Source: Vicia villosa
Taxonomy: Eukaryota; Streptophyta; Magnoliopsida; Fabales; Fabaceae
NCBI RefSeq assembly: GCF_029867415.1
Contig: NC_081186.1
Location: 13,834,930-13,898,929, forward strand
DNA length: 64,000 bases
Direction of reading: 5' to 3'
Shown: positions 20,912 to 33,260 of the stretch, piece after piece
Position numbering within the stretch: position 1 is the stretch's first letter
Layout of the letters: the number at the start of each line of letters is the position of its first letter
The notes under the pieces: generated by a model
What the model was told of the DNA's origin: nothing
The model's input: only the letters and a program-made list of their open reading frames with translations
The model's database searches: none
Made by a program: the position numbers and the translations under genes

Positions 20912-23900
20912 AAACATAAAAAAATAAAGCAAACAAGGATCGCAAAATTAGAATCCTCATCAAAAGAACAAAGTCGTGTGATCAGACACCAAAAACGAAA
21001 GGTAAAGTGATTGTCGTGTCTAGAAGACGTCATTGATTCCTCAATCATCTCTAACTCCTCTTGAAGGATGAATGCTCGCATCGAGTTAACTGAACTAAGG
21101 ACTGGAGAACATCACGAAGGGGGTGGGCACCAAATAATTTGAGCCTAAAAATCCTTTTTTCTCAAACCGTGAACCTGGCCACGTTACAGCCCTGAAAAGT
21201 CCTAACTGAAGCAGGGTTAATTCGAAAGCAAACTATACACGAGAATACAGTAAACTGACTCCTATGAGTTTTGCTAAACGCTTGAGTTGGTATCACACCA
21301 TCTTTTCTTTCTTTCACAAAAAAAATCGGTGTTACGACATCCTTTCAAAAAGTTTATTTAAACTTCAAGATAAACATACTCTTTGCATTAGAATTATATT
21401 TCTCGTAATAAACATTCTTTGCATATGAACAAGTGCTTGACATCAAGAAATTTTCCACAATGAACTTCAGATGAAAAGTTTATTCCTCCCGAAGGGCAAG
21501 TTGTCTTCAGAACTCCGTTGAGCAGAGACAGCAATATCTCATGTTTGATCACACTAAGGGGCACAGAAGCCTTTGAATACTCTGTCGAGCAAGAATTCAG
21601 TCAATCTGACGCAATCAGGTCAAGATTCGAAGAATCTCTCAAAATACTAAGCAATCAGGGGCATTCACTCAAGTGCATTTGAAGCTACTTACAACGCTGG
21701 TCAATCAGGGGCATGGTTCCAAAATTCATGATATTGGGGAAGGTTGGCTGTGATAGCACGAATATCAAAAGGTCCTAACGAGACAAATTTCTTCAAAGAT
21801 GAATTTCTTCAAAGTCCTTACAGGATGGGGAAAAGCAATATACAGTGGCATTCTTTCCTCATCAGGAGGTGTCCAGTTTAAAGTTCGGGTGTGAGCTAAA
21901 CAACTTATGAACTTGAGAATCGTCAGGGTCGTCATCCTCAGCAGTTAGAAGCTGAAAGTCCAATACTTGTTGGCATTCTTATAATCAACATGAATATGCA
22001 GACCACTGTGAAAACCAATGCCTGTTTTGTCCCTTTGAAGCCAACACTTGCTTGACCCCTTAAACCCACTTCCTGGTGGCATTCTCTTAGAGTACCAATG
22101 CATATTTGATGCTCCGGCTGATACTTGTTTGGTGTTCTAATCACTGCTTGCTTGTCAACTCGTGAATCCATTGCTTGTTTGGAAAGTTTCAAGCTCAGAT
22201 ATATGACAATTTTTTGCTCTTTCCTTTTCCCATTGTGGATGAGCATCACTATCCTCTGTCATGTGAGGAAACCTCGTGAAGATGCCATGCTATATCCTAG
22301 GGCATTTTTCATTTGTTTGTCTCGCAGGTACGTCCTTGCAAGCGCTTCGCATCAGCATATTGACGGACCTAGCTACGAGGGATTCTCACTCCCCAGCCGA
22401 GTGCTTCCTAATGAGAGATTCTCATTCCCCAGCTGAGTACATTCAGATGAGACTTTCTTTGTTCCAAGATTCTCATATCCTCAGCAAAGCACATCTCGAT
22501 GCATTCTCCATGCTCCAGAAGTCTTATTCCCCGACGGAATGTTTTCTCCCCAGTTGAGTCATGATTGGACGGTATCTGATTCCCCAGCAAGCTCTTAATG
22601 AGGTTCCTTGCCCTAATTCCTTGTTCTCCCCAATAGAGGTTTTCTCTCCCCAACAGATTGACATGTTTTCCCCAGGAGAGTCATCTTATTCCCCAGTGGA
22701 GTTGTCTTAACAAAAGGTTCTTATGCTGAATTTCTTATCCCCAGTGGATCTCTCCTATCCCTAGTAGATTGCTGTGTAGAAGTATTCATTTTCCCCACTG
22801 AGTCTCCCCTCAGCAAAGATTCACATGCATCCTCAGCAGAATCTGTGTCCGTCCAGGGTTTCCCCAGCGGAATGCGTCCTATACAAGCAAGTTGGCCACT
22901 CCCCATCAGAGTTGTCTTCATGACTTGCCCTTATCTTCACATCCCCAGGGTGTCGAGAATTTTCTTCTCCAATGAAGTTGCCAGGGTCTTCCCCAAGCAG
23001 TTAATTGGGATGTTCTTATCCCCAAGCAGGATTTATTCCCCCAACTAGAGCTCGCGTCCAGATTTGTCGTCTATAGCAGATTTCTGATCCATTTTTGCCA
23101 GCTCGCAGTTTGTGGCTTCTGGTCACTCGTTTTGTCCTTCCCGCAGAGTTCCATAATCTCTCCAGAATTTCTTCAGCAATTCAGTGCTCATTTGTTGTTT
23201 CCCGAAGCAACGTTCGAGTCATGCATCATTCGCATTGCATTCTCTAAGCGTGTAGCTTCTTCCTTCTCGGAAACGTTATTTCGTACACATTCATACATGC
23301 ATCATGCATAAATCATATCATATCTGTTTCTTTCTGCAGGAAAGTTATCCAGATTCAAATGCTCCCCAAAGAGCAATATTCGCCTAGTCATTACAGGCGC
23401 TTATCATGATGTTTTGAATCAGAAGAGGATTGTTCTACTTATTTTCTGGCGCAGCTCAGATCAGTTCAAAGACATTCCTATTCCCGATGCCCCCAGATCG
23501 GTGGAAGATATTTGTTCCTATCCTGATATTCAGTTCAGTTTTGAAGGAACCGCCTCCGGATCTCTATAGATGTTCCGAAGGAGCAAGCCCTCTGATACAT
23601 CAGATCAGTTGGAAATATCTACTCCCTGACGATTTAGTTTGTTCAGAAGAAGAAACTCGTTTGCCCAGTCCTGATGCCTTACCATCAGTTGAAGACGCTT
23701 TCTTTACCCGGCGTACACAGTTCAGAAGAGATATTTGTTCCTATCCTAATATTCAGATTCAAATTAGTTGAAGGAACCGCCTCCAGATCTCCCAAGATCT
23801 TCCAAAGGAGCAAGCCTCTGATATCATTAGATCAGATGGAGATGTCTACCTGATCGACTTTGTCTTTCAGATGAAGATTGTCCTACTTATTTTCTGGCAT

Positions 23901-24523
23901 CATGTCCAGATCAGTTTAAAGGCATTCTTTCCCCGGCGTACACAGTTCGGAAGAGATATTGTTCCTATCCCAATTTCCAGTTCAGTTGAAGGAACCGCCT
24001 CCGGATCCCCGTGGTCTTACGATGGAGCTAGCCACTAATTCCCAGATTAGTAGGAATATCTACCAGATGATTTAATTGCATCAGAACAGATGTCTTCCCA
24101 AATTCCCAGATCATGATTCCCAGATCAAAGATACCTATTACCCGTTGATGTCTGAATCAACCGATGTATCTCCCTCGATTCCCAGATCGACTTAAGACAT
24201 CTATACCGATGCAAGTTCGGAGACATCTGCTACGCCTGATACTCAGATCAGTCGAGATGTTCCTTCTCTTGATAACCAGATCATTTGAAGTGTTTTCCCC
24301 TGCCTGTGGGTGCCCGTTCCTTCTTATCACAAGTTGGAGCTTATTTACTTATCCAAATCAATTGAAGTTTTTTCTCCCTGCTTGCTGGGTGGTACATTCC
24401 TTCTTATTGCAATATGGAATCTTCTATTGATCAAGAGTGCAAATTTTCGAGTTCATTCTAGTATTCAATCTCCTTCCACCCCAACGATTCGAAACTTTCG
24501 TTTCTCACTCGCCAAGTTCAAGA
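20912..24523 (+). other. Element C 3' noncoding region
   Basis: No gene. At 22380-23060 the strings 'tccccag(c/t)(g/a)gag' recur many times. From about 23490 to 24030 there is a ~220-bp degenerate repeat ('gatatttgttcctatcc...ttgaaggaaccgcctcc', three copies). Between these I see nothing distinctive. Confidence 0.6.
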
Positions 24524-24541
24524 AGTTTGAATAGGGGCAGC
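24524..24541 (+). other. Element C polypurine tract
   Basis: AGTTTGAATAGGGGCAGC directly precedes the LTR start TGTTGCACCCC, fixing where the complete C LTR begins. Confidence 0.85.
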
Positions 24542-27500
24542 TGTTGCACCCCAAAATTTTCCCTCATTATTTGAGCTATAAGTTAATAATAACGTTTATT
24601 TCGTCATTCAAAAATTGAAGAAAAATAATAAAGAGTTTTCATGGGTTTAAGAAGATACGGTGTGAAATATGGTTTATACAGTGGAAATACGAGAAAATTC
24701 ATAAGTCCAATTTGGAAGGTGATATGAGCTAAGTTCTCGTGGAGCCTCGACTGTTTCGACGATATCTACAACTTTTGTGTTCGGCTCGGAATCCAATTAT
24801 TTGCGGAAGGTCGTCAAATTTGCAAATTACATGAGGTTTCGCAGTGAAAACGGTGCTGAATGTAGGGTTTCGAGCCTCGGAAAATTCATATCCCACAATC
24901 CGCTCGTCGGATTCGCTTGAAAATTTAATTTGAGCTCCATACCATCATTACCAAGATTTCATAAGTTCGGACCGAAGGCCAATTATGCACTGAAAACTCC
25001 CAGAATTTTAAGGATCGTCGTGTTGTTTCGGTAAAAAAGTGTGTTTTCGAGTATGTCGCGCCGAGTTCGAAAATTCATAACTCCTTCGATTTTTGTCGTA
25101 TGAAGTCCATTCCAGCGGAATTTTCTCGGAAATTTTGTTAGCTTCGATTCTTCGTCACACATGCTTGTTCAGATTTTGAGCCGAAGATGGAGTTTTATCG
25201 AGTTCTTTGAGCGGTACTCACAAAATTCTGCACAGTCGCGCCAGATGAATCGACGTTTCTCGTCATTCAAACGCACGTAATTTCTTCATCGCTTATCGGA
25301 TTGAGACGATTCTCGTGGAGACGGGTCATGAATTTGGCCATCTTCATAATGGCATTGGTTTCGTTCGGTAATTCAGAGCCGAACCGAGTTTCCTTAAAAA
25401 CGAGCCAAAATAAGACGCACCGAGGGCAATTTGGACATTTCGCGTTGACAATATATAAAATTTTTGCTCTTCACAAATCAAAGGGGAGAACTTCATAACT
25501 TCACTTCACCCAAAATATTAAAAACACATTCTCTCAATTTTCTTGGATCCAAACCACAAATCACATAGAACTTTCATCAATATTCATCAATTTTCCTCAA
25601 GATCAAGAACAACATGGATTGATGATCAAGATTTCAAGTTCGAAATTCTCCTCTTCATCTCCCACATACTCGCGCGCCTCTCTCTCTTCCCTTGGGATTC
25701 ACTCTCCGACTTTGGTTCGCGTTCGCGTTCGTGTCGCGTTTGTGTTCGCGCATCGATTTAGATCTCCATCCGGTAAGCTTTCGGATCTTGAATTAAGTGC
25801 TTAATTTTTTACCATTATGTGAATTCGAATCTAGATTCATATTGTGTTGTTGATTAATGTTGATTGATGATGATTGATCGATGAATTTGCATGTGGATTG
25901 ATAGAATTGATAGTGATTTGATAAGATCTAATAATTGTTGCATGTGATTAATGATCGTTGTTGATGAGTTGTGACGTTATAGCCTTTGATCCATGAATTG
26001 TTGGTAATTTTGTGTGCATAATTGTTAATGTTCATGTATGTTACTTGCGGCGCACTCAAAGTGTTTGTATAAATGCATGTGACAACTTTTTGCTTGATAA
26101 TTGCCTTACTATATGTTTAGGTCATGATTTAAGCTTGTTATATAACATGATAACTTGTGCATGTGTTAATTCTTGTGGCCTTTGTTGCATTAATGTGATC
26201 ATTGGTAATGATATTCGAATGTTGAACGTGATTGACGCGTCGCACTTAGCATAATTGTTGACATTAGGTTCATTTGATTGGTGAACTCATGGCTCTCATT
26301 CCATAAGATGTTGCATGGTGTTTAATTGCGGAATCGATACATGCTTGGCTTTGTTGATTTGGTGCTCAATGTTTGTTTGCTTGTCTACTTGTCGCTTGTA
26401 ACGCGCTTTGTGTCGATATTTGCCTTGGATATTCCTATATGCTTACTATTGCTAATTGCTTTACATTTGTGCCTTGTTTCAACATGTGTTTCACTATGCA
26501 TTGCGTACAATCTTGATGGATTTTCCTGGTATATTGGGTTTGGCTTTGGTTTAGATTGAGTGGGAATGGCTCCCAAGCTTTTAAAAATGATAAAAATTGG
26601 TTTTCATATAGTGGAACCCGGTTCCCAGTCTGGAGGAACCGGTTCCTGGTAGTTTGATGTGCATTTGAAAGCTGGCAGGGGGTTCTGGAACCCGGTTCCC
26701 AGTTTGGGGAAGCCGGTTCCTGCTGTGTTTTGTTTAGTTCGTGACTTGGGCAGAATGCCCTAGAACCCGGTTCCCAGTCTAGGGGAACCGGTTCCTATGT
26801 GTGATTGTGTGTTGGAACCCGGGTTCCCATATAGGGGAACTGGTTCCCTTAGTTGCTTTTCTTCCTTTTCTTTCCTAATTTCAATCGTTCGTAACTTTTT
26901 ACTCGTAACTCCGATTTGCACGTTCTTTATATTGTCGGAAAGCTTATGAGATGCACTATCTAGCTAGATGCTTGGTTTTCATTAATTTGTAGATCATTTA
27001 TGTTTGATTTCTCTTTGATGTTTCATCGTTCATTTCATGTTAACATTACTTGCTCGTTTCTTTTGGTTTATAGCAATAGTGCAATTCCGATTGCGATATG
27101 TTGTTATCTCTAACTTGTGTGTTAGTGTGCGAGGCGTTTGGAAGGTCACCGATCGATGCTTATTATGTGAGTGTTCCGCTTTATTTGCGAAACACGATTT
27201 AATTCACTCCTTTCGTGTTCTCATCCTGGAGACACGTCTCTTTTACTTTATAACTTCTTGTTTGGTTTGCTTGTTCCTCTTGCAGGTGTATTGTGATTAT
27301 GCTCGACGCGCATGTCGACCTTTGTGTGCTTTCATGGATAATCGGTGTGCTGACTATTTGCTTTTGCTTTGCTAGCTCGCTCGCGGGATCCTTAGTTTCC
27401 TTGCTCTCTTTGTTGCAATTTACGGATCATCATCCGTTTGGTATTGATCCCTTTTCATTTTATTTTTCTCGCACTTTATCGCTTTCTCGCATCATCCTTT

Positions 27501-28651
27501 AACATGAGAAGTAGGACTTAGACATGCATCTGGCCAAGCCCTCGAAAGAGGCTCTGTTTTTGTTTGTGTGTTTACATTTGTGCTTTACGGCAGGGAGTCA
27601 CGGTATAATAAGTCCTATATGGCACTCCGTTAAGTCCTCATGGAAGGCATGCAGAAAGGGTTAGCAATCAACCCTTGCCTAGTCTCATCGAGTCTGTTCA
27701 GTATGCGCGCACTACGCGTGGCTCGCTTCTGAACCTGCACAAGATCTTGTTATCGAGTATGTCAGGAAAAGGGTTCATGCAGTCGGACCCCCGCCTTTCC
27801 TATAGCTCGCGTCGCTCGACGTTGACGCTCGGTGTACGCACGCACCTTTTTCCTTTACGATCCATGACGGCTTGGTTGCCGAGAGGGACCCGCTCCTCTT
27901 GTCTATGGCCCGATCATTTTCGCGAGGTGTAATGCTTGGTTGACTCGGGTGATTCGCTCCCCTTGGCTATGGCGGGACCTCTTTTCTACCACTCGGTCAG
28001 TACCGTTGGTATGTTTGCTTTACGAGCGGAGCTCGTTTGTGTGATATTACTGTTTGCTTCCCTTTTCCCTCGTAGGTTGATAGCTTAGCTTAGACATGTA
28101 CCCTTTGTATGATGACATTAGGTAGCAAGCTTTCCCCCCTTAGCTTAGGTCTTCCTCATGCATTCGTTAAAACACAAACCACACTCTTTGATTTTCTTTT
28201 CTTAAAAGCTTGTTATTTCCGCTCCATTCCCAAGCACAAGTCTCCAAAGGTTGGGCAGCGTAGTGTGAATGTAACTCGTTCACCTAAAAAACACAAAACA
28301 AACAGAAATTAGTTAGTCGAGCTACGGTAGTTCTGATTCTGCAAAACAGATACGTAGGCAGCAGGGTAGGGCCTGTGCAAGCCCAATCCTTTCTTTTCCC
28401 TACATTCTGCATTCATTTTAGTCCAGATTAGCGTATATTTGTTACACACCCATAGTTTTAGACACAAGCGTGGATACCATCGAGTACGATGGGCGCGTGG
28501 GATGCTAACACCTTCCCCTCGCATAACCGACTCCCTTACCCTTTTTCTCGTGTCGTGAGACCGTTGTTTTGTTTTGTGGTTTATTGGCATTCCCTTTCTT
28601 TTTAGGATAAATATGTTAGTGGCGACTCTGTTAATTTTCGCGGTAGCGACA
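24542..28651 (+). repeat. Element C 3' LTR (full, 4.1 kb)
   Basis: Runs TGTTGCACCCC to GGTAGCGACA. The first 2.07 kb has no partner at the left end of the element. A TATA-like AATATATAAAATT lies at 25450-25462. The palindrome cluster is at 26612-26850. The GATACGTAGGCAGC motif is at 28346-28361. The end abuts duplication GACAC. Confidence 0.9.
26612..26850. repeat. GGAACCGGTTCC palindrome cluster, right C LTR
   Basis: Same four-unit cluster as 15569-15811 with substitutions (one palindrome has become GGGAACTGGTTCCC). It lies about 1.15 kb downstream of the TATA-like site. Confidence 0.9.
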
Positions 28652-30968
28652 GACACCCATCAACTGAACCCAAGTTTTCTTACTTCACCAGTCTAGGGTT
28701 TTGAGCCCCATCAAGGACTAAAATCAGAGATCACATTCGGGAAACCCTAGAAAGCTCCAGGGCACCACTCAAAGGCTTCAATCATCTTCAGTTAGCTCAT
28801 ATGACAATATCCATAAGGCATTACACTTCAATTCAAGGTCTACAGTCACCAATTTCATCTGGTCGACAATTAGGGTTTTTACCTTAATTCACCTGGGCAG
28901 TTGACTTTTAATCAGGACAGGATCCAAAATTCAAAACATGACTCAAGAGCTTCTACTATCTCAACATAATCCATTCATATCATTCATTTAAGGAGAAGAA
29001 CTTGATTCATTGCCAAAGCCCAAGAATTCACTTCATTTGGATAAAAAGTCAACTGTATAGGACCACCTTTGACTTTTAGGGTTTTGGGTCAAGACATGGC
29101 TTTTAAGGATCAATATCATCAATATATGATTATTGAAGTCATTTGACAAAAGAAAATCAAGAAAATCAATCAAGAATCAAAAATTCAAAGATTGACTTTT
29201 CATACTTAGAAATAAATTTCTAAGTGTTTAAAGGTCTTTTTTTCAAAACTTTGGAAGGCAATATCTCCAAATTTCAAGTACAAACTGAAAAAAAACTTCC
29301 AACATCAAAGTTGTAGATTTTGATCCAATAAACAACTTTATCACATATAAATTTTTGGCTAAAAATCAACCATTGAAGAGATATGGAGCTTCAAAGTTGC
29401 TGCCTTCACAAAACTAGCAAAGAAACCCTAGTTTTCTTCAAAATTTATGGGACTTTTTCACTAATTTCCCTAAGGATTTTGGGCAAACACCAAACTAATG
29501 AATTGGAGTACATATTAAGAGCTTCCCAAATTGTATTCAACCTTCTCCAAATTCATTTTGAGCTAAGAGTTATGCTTGTTCAAAGTTGGCCTCATGAAGG
29601 AAAATTATAGGTCATGTATCATTTTGAAACTTTGCAATTTTGTGCATATGGCCTCACTAATGGATGCTACACGACCCATAACACATCTGCAAACATACCA
29701 TGCATTCATTTTCACCATGGCATAAGGATTGAAGAAGATTCCCAAAACAAGAACATGTGATTTTGTAATCATTACTTTTGGGAATTTATGGCAAATGATG
29801 ATTCAACAATTGGAATCTTCTTCTAAGCCAATTAGAGCTCATTCTGCATCAGAAATGTTCCCTAAGATCACAAGAGATCAATGGATAGGGGACTAACTCG
29901 AAAATGCAATGATCACACTTTGATATTCTTTGAAATTTCTTCATGCTTAAGAAACCAAACTTACTTCACTAAGCAAGCTCACTATATCCAATTGCTCTGC
30001 ATCATTTGCCTATAAATACAAGTGCATTCCTCAGTATTAATGACACCAAAGCAACTCCAATTCTTGCTTTCTCTTTCTCTCCCTCATGCTTATGGTTTTT
30101 CAAAGTTCTTTGGCAAGAAGAATCGATTTCTTCAAACCAGAGCTCTTCTTTGAGAAGTAAGCATTCTAACATCTCAAGGAGGTTCATTAGAGGTGATCCA
30201 AGCACCTGGATCACTTTTGTAAGTGGAGTAACACCATAGTCACTCTCACTTTGGAGCTTAAGAATTGGAGGTCTGTAGAAAAATTTAGAAGGTGTCAAGC
30301 CAAGCTAAGCACATCAACATGTTCCTAGAGGTGTAGTGAAGCTATTCAGATGCCTGCAGCACATCTGTAACTACAAATTCATCAACCTCCATGTTCACTT
30401 GAAGCTCAATTTGAGGGAGTCGAGTTGGACGATTCAGAGGGATTCAAGTCATAATAAGTAATCAGTTAGCATCACTGAGTCCCCAGGAAGCTTTTAGGAT
30501 CACTCACACAAGCCCAGGTGTTCTCCATCATCCTCACGACCTCCATTTTCAGAGGTATTTTTTCAAACCCCAACTCACTTATTTGAGTACTCCTTCTCAT
30601 ATATCTCGATACCAGTTTGTTCAGCATCATAAGAGGAATAAAAACTCTCTATCATCATCCATTTATCTTTCAGTATAGCCATTTAATTTGATTTTCAAAT
30701 TTTAGGGTTCTTCACGTATTTTGTTTAATTCAGTAGATATAGTTAATATAAATTTATAATAGTTATATATCTGGAATCGTGAGTGAATTTAGAGCAAGTT
30801 TGATCTTTACATCTTTGCAAATGGTTGAGAATTGAGAGAGTTCAGAATTTCAAAAAAAATGAGAGCTTGAGGTTGAAGATGATAATGGTGGTGGCGCGCA
30901 AAATTCAAATTCAGGGCTAAAGTTTATTTTATTTTGAATGGTGGTTGTTTCATAAACGACTAAATCGT

Positions 30969-31044
30969 TATAGCCCAGTGGTAAAGAGTGTTTGTGTGTT
31001 GTGCGTGCCCAAGGTCTGGGGTTCGAATCCCCCTCACCCCAGAC
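30969..31044 (+). other. tRNA-like module 1 in B LTR
   Basis: TAGCCCAGTGGTAAAGAGTG resembles a D-arm/A box, and CTGGGGTTCGAATCCCCC a T arm/B box, at tRNA-like spacing (about 76 nt in total). The acceptor arms do not pair well. The inverted LTR has the counterpart at 36222-36309. Confidence 0.6.
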
Positions 31045-31126
31045 CTTTTGATATTTTTTTTATTATTTGCGCTATACACTTGATAACTCATATGTAGCCT
31101 TGGAACCATTACCTTGTCACCAAACG

Positions 31127-31196
31127 CGCGTTGGCTCAGTGGTGTTGTTTTGGGCTGGTAACTTAAAGGGCGTGAGTTCAAACCATGGTGGAGATA
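31127..31196 (+). other. tRNA-like module 2 in B LTR
   Basis: GCGCGTTGGCTCAGTGGTG (A-box-like) and GTGAGTTCAAACCATGG (B-box-like) at 70-nt spacing. It follows module 1 after ~80 bp. The counterpart in D' is at 36076-36145. Probably a tRNA-derived relic. Confidence 0.55.
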
Positions 31197-31899
31197 AAAA
31201 CCTTTTTTTTATTACTTGTTCATTCTATTTTCTTCACAACTTTAACTAATTCATTCACCTATCAAATTAAATCATTTTTACTTCATTTTCACACACTTAT
31301 CAATTAACATACCTATTTTATAAATAATAAAAAATCACAAAAAAATATTATTTATTTTATGTATTTTATTAGGTTAAAAATGGTGTGTTCTAAGTATTTT
31401 TAAATGTATCTTAATACATGTTTTCTTTGAATTTTTTAAACCTAATCTTTCATAAATACTCTAGTGATAAAACCCTAATCAATTAGGTCTTAACAAGGTA
31501 TAGACTTTGTCTTTATCCTAATTAAGTTGACTTTTGTCAAAATTCAAACTGTTTTTAAACTCTAAATTAAACAGACGATCAAAGTTCCCAGACAACGGAA
31601 CTTTGCATCATGGCATTTCTCTTCAACTTTTTTTTCATAAACAGTAAATCATTTTCAATGGGCCTCTAATAGAGTGTAAGTCCCAACCCCCTCTTTTATT
31701 TTACAAATAATCAACTATTTTCACAACAGTAATCATTTCAAATTGCAAATCTTTTTCAACTGTTTTCATCACAGCCAACCAGTACTATAAAGTACTGGGC
31801 CTCTAATAGAGTGTAAGTCCCAGCATCTTTTTCTTTTCATAGTTTGTTTTCAAAAACTGTATTTACAAAATCTCCTTTCTGTTTTCAAAACATTCTTCT

Positions 31900-32194
31900 G
31901 GTATTTGAAGGGCATTATTCCCGGTGAAACTCTTCAGATACCTATGTGACCTTTGTCCATCTTCACTTCTTCTGTTTTCAAAAACCCTTAACTGTTTATC
32001 ATAAATATTCAACTATTATCAATAATCAATTGCTGGTAAGGCTTTGTACATACATCTTCAAAGGCCTCCACTCTATCCAGGTTAGGCTTTACAAGCTTTC
32101 AATTTACAGTCTTTATTTAAATTACTGTCAAATATAGAATTGTTTATATATTGTTTAGAACTACGTTTGAGTGTAAACCTTAGGACAGTTAAAC

Positions 32195-32233
<39 letters not shown>

Positions 32234-32411
32234 TATAGGACTATGGCCTAGGATTGAGAATGTCTTCCCGGTGAAGGCTCTTTCCTAATTAGAGATCTTT
32301 AGTTCAAACCCTCAAGATGAATTATTCCCGGTGAAACATCTTGAAAAAAGTCTTAGAACCCAAAATAGGATACATCCACCTAAGAGGAATTATTCCCGGT
32401 GAAACCTCTTA
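31900..32411 (+). repeat. Hairpins with constant CCCGGTGAAAC loop, B LTR
   Basis: Three hairpins share the loop 'attattcccggtgaaac' but have different stems: GGTATtTGAAG with CTTCAgATACC (31900-31942), TCAAGAT with ATCTTGA (32312-32344), and AAGAGG with CCTCTT (32382-32410). A weaker fourth is at 32251-32287. Counterparts in the inverted LTR lie at about 35027-35056, 35093-35128, 35161-35195 and 35461-35506. Confidence 0.75.
32194..32234. repeat. (TA)n microsatellite
   Basis: About 40 bp of nearly pure TA with one C interruption, inside the B LTR. D' has only a short AT remnant at 35198-35213, so the run grew after the two LTR copies diverged. Confidence 0.9.
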
Positions 32412-32439
32412 CCCATTTGCTTAAAGCCAAAATAAGTTC

Positions 32440-33260
32440 AAAACCACATAGCTTCCTCTTGTGCTATAACAAGGACCCTCGATGACCCTCGATTAGCCTC
32501 CTCTTGGGCTTTGTACAAGGACCCACATGCTTCTTAAAAGCATTCCCAGCTTCCTCTTGAGCTTGTATACAAGGACCTATCAGGTTTCTTATAAATATAG
32601 GAACAGGTCTTTAGCTACCTTTTAGCCTATCCTGGTGAGTTTTTTCTATTCTTCAAACCAGACTTCAAACAAGCCAAGTTTGTCTCAATCTCATATTGAG
32701 TACACCTTTTGGAATGAGAGACATGGACAGTCTCTGTCACCCTTATCTTCATCAATTTTCCTTAGCAGAGTCTAGGATCCATAGTTATCTATCCTCAGTT
32801 AGTGTCATCCTTAATCTTGGGCTTTAAAAAAGAAGTCTCAATTAGATAATATTTCTCCAATCATTCAAAATCCCTGGAAAGGGTTAGCCTCCTAAAAAAT
32901 CAGTCTTTTAATGGATAAATCCTCCAGCAGAGTAAAACTCCCAAAAAGAGTCAGCCTTAACCTTGGGCCTCATACAAGGCATAAAAATAATGACTTCCCC
33001 AGTTAAAAGTCAGCCACAACCTTGGGCTTCATACAAGGCACAAAATAGAGTCTCCCTAAGTAGAGTCAACCACAATTCTGGGCTTTGTACATAACACCAA
33101 ATAAAATCCCTCAAATAAATACTCTCCAGCTAGAGTCAGCCTCAATTATAGGCTTTGTACAGAACACAAAAACTCTTTAGTTTAAATCCATCCCTAGTGG
33201 AGTTATCTCCCAGAGTCAATAAAAACAATCAAAAAGCCTCAAGCTTGGGCCTCATACAAG
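32440..33260 (+). repeat. CCTTG...CAAGG hairpin repeats, B LTR
   Basis: About ten degenerate units of 60-80 bp with 'gtcagcc.caa.cttgggc..catacaaggc'. Many contain CCTTG-ggcctcata-CAAGG or CTTG-ggctttgta-CAAG. Mirrored in D' at about 34240-34980. Confidence 0.7.

Larger units (their letters stand above)
15423..28651 (+). mobile_element. Element C: nonautonomous Ogre/Tat-like element with U5 termini at both ends
   Basis: Flanked by duplication GACAC (15418-15422, 28652-28656). The right LTR is full (24542-28651, TGTTGCACCCC...GGTAGCGACA). The left copy (15423-17610) lacks its first ~2 kb and instead begins with a 124-bp inverted copy of its own end. The primer site at 17613-17630 and polypurine tract at 24524-24541 give + orientation. 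The 6.9-kb interior has no gag-pol but keeps the leader motif and the post-pol hairpin module. Shared LTR parts look several percent diverged, older than F. Confidence 0.9.

Noticed and set aside
30969..31196. Functional tRNA genes
   Set aside because: A- and B-box-like arms are present, but acceptor and anticodon stems do not pair convincingly and the modules are LTR-borne; treated as tRNA-like relics.
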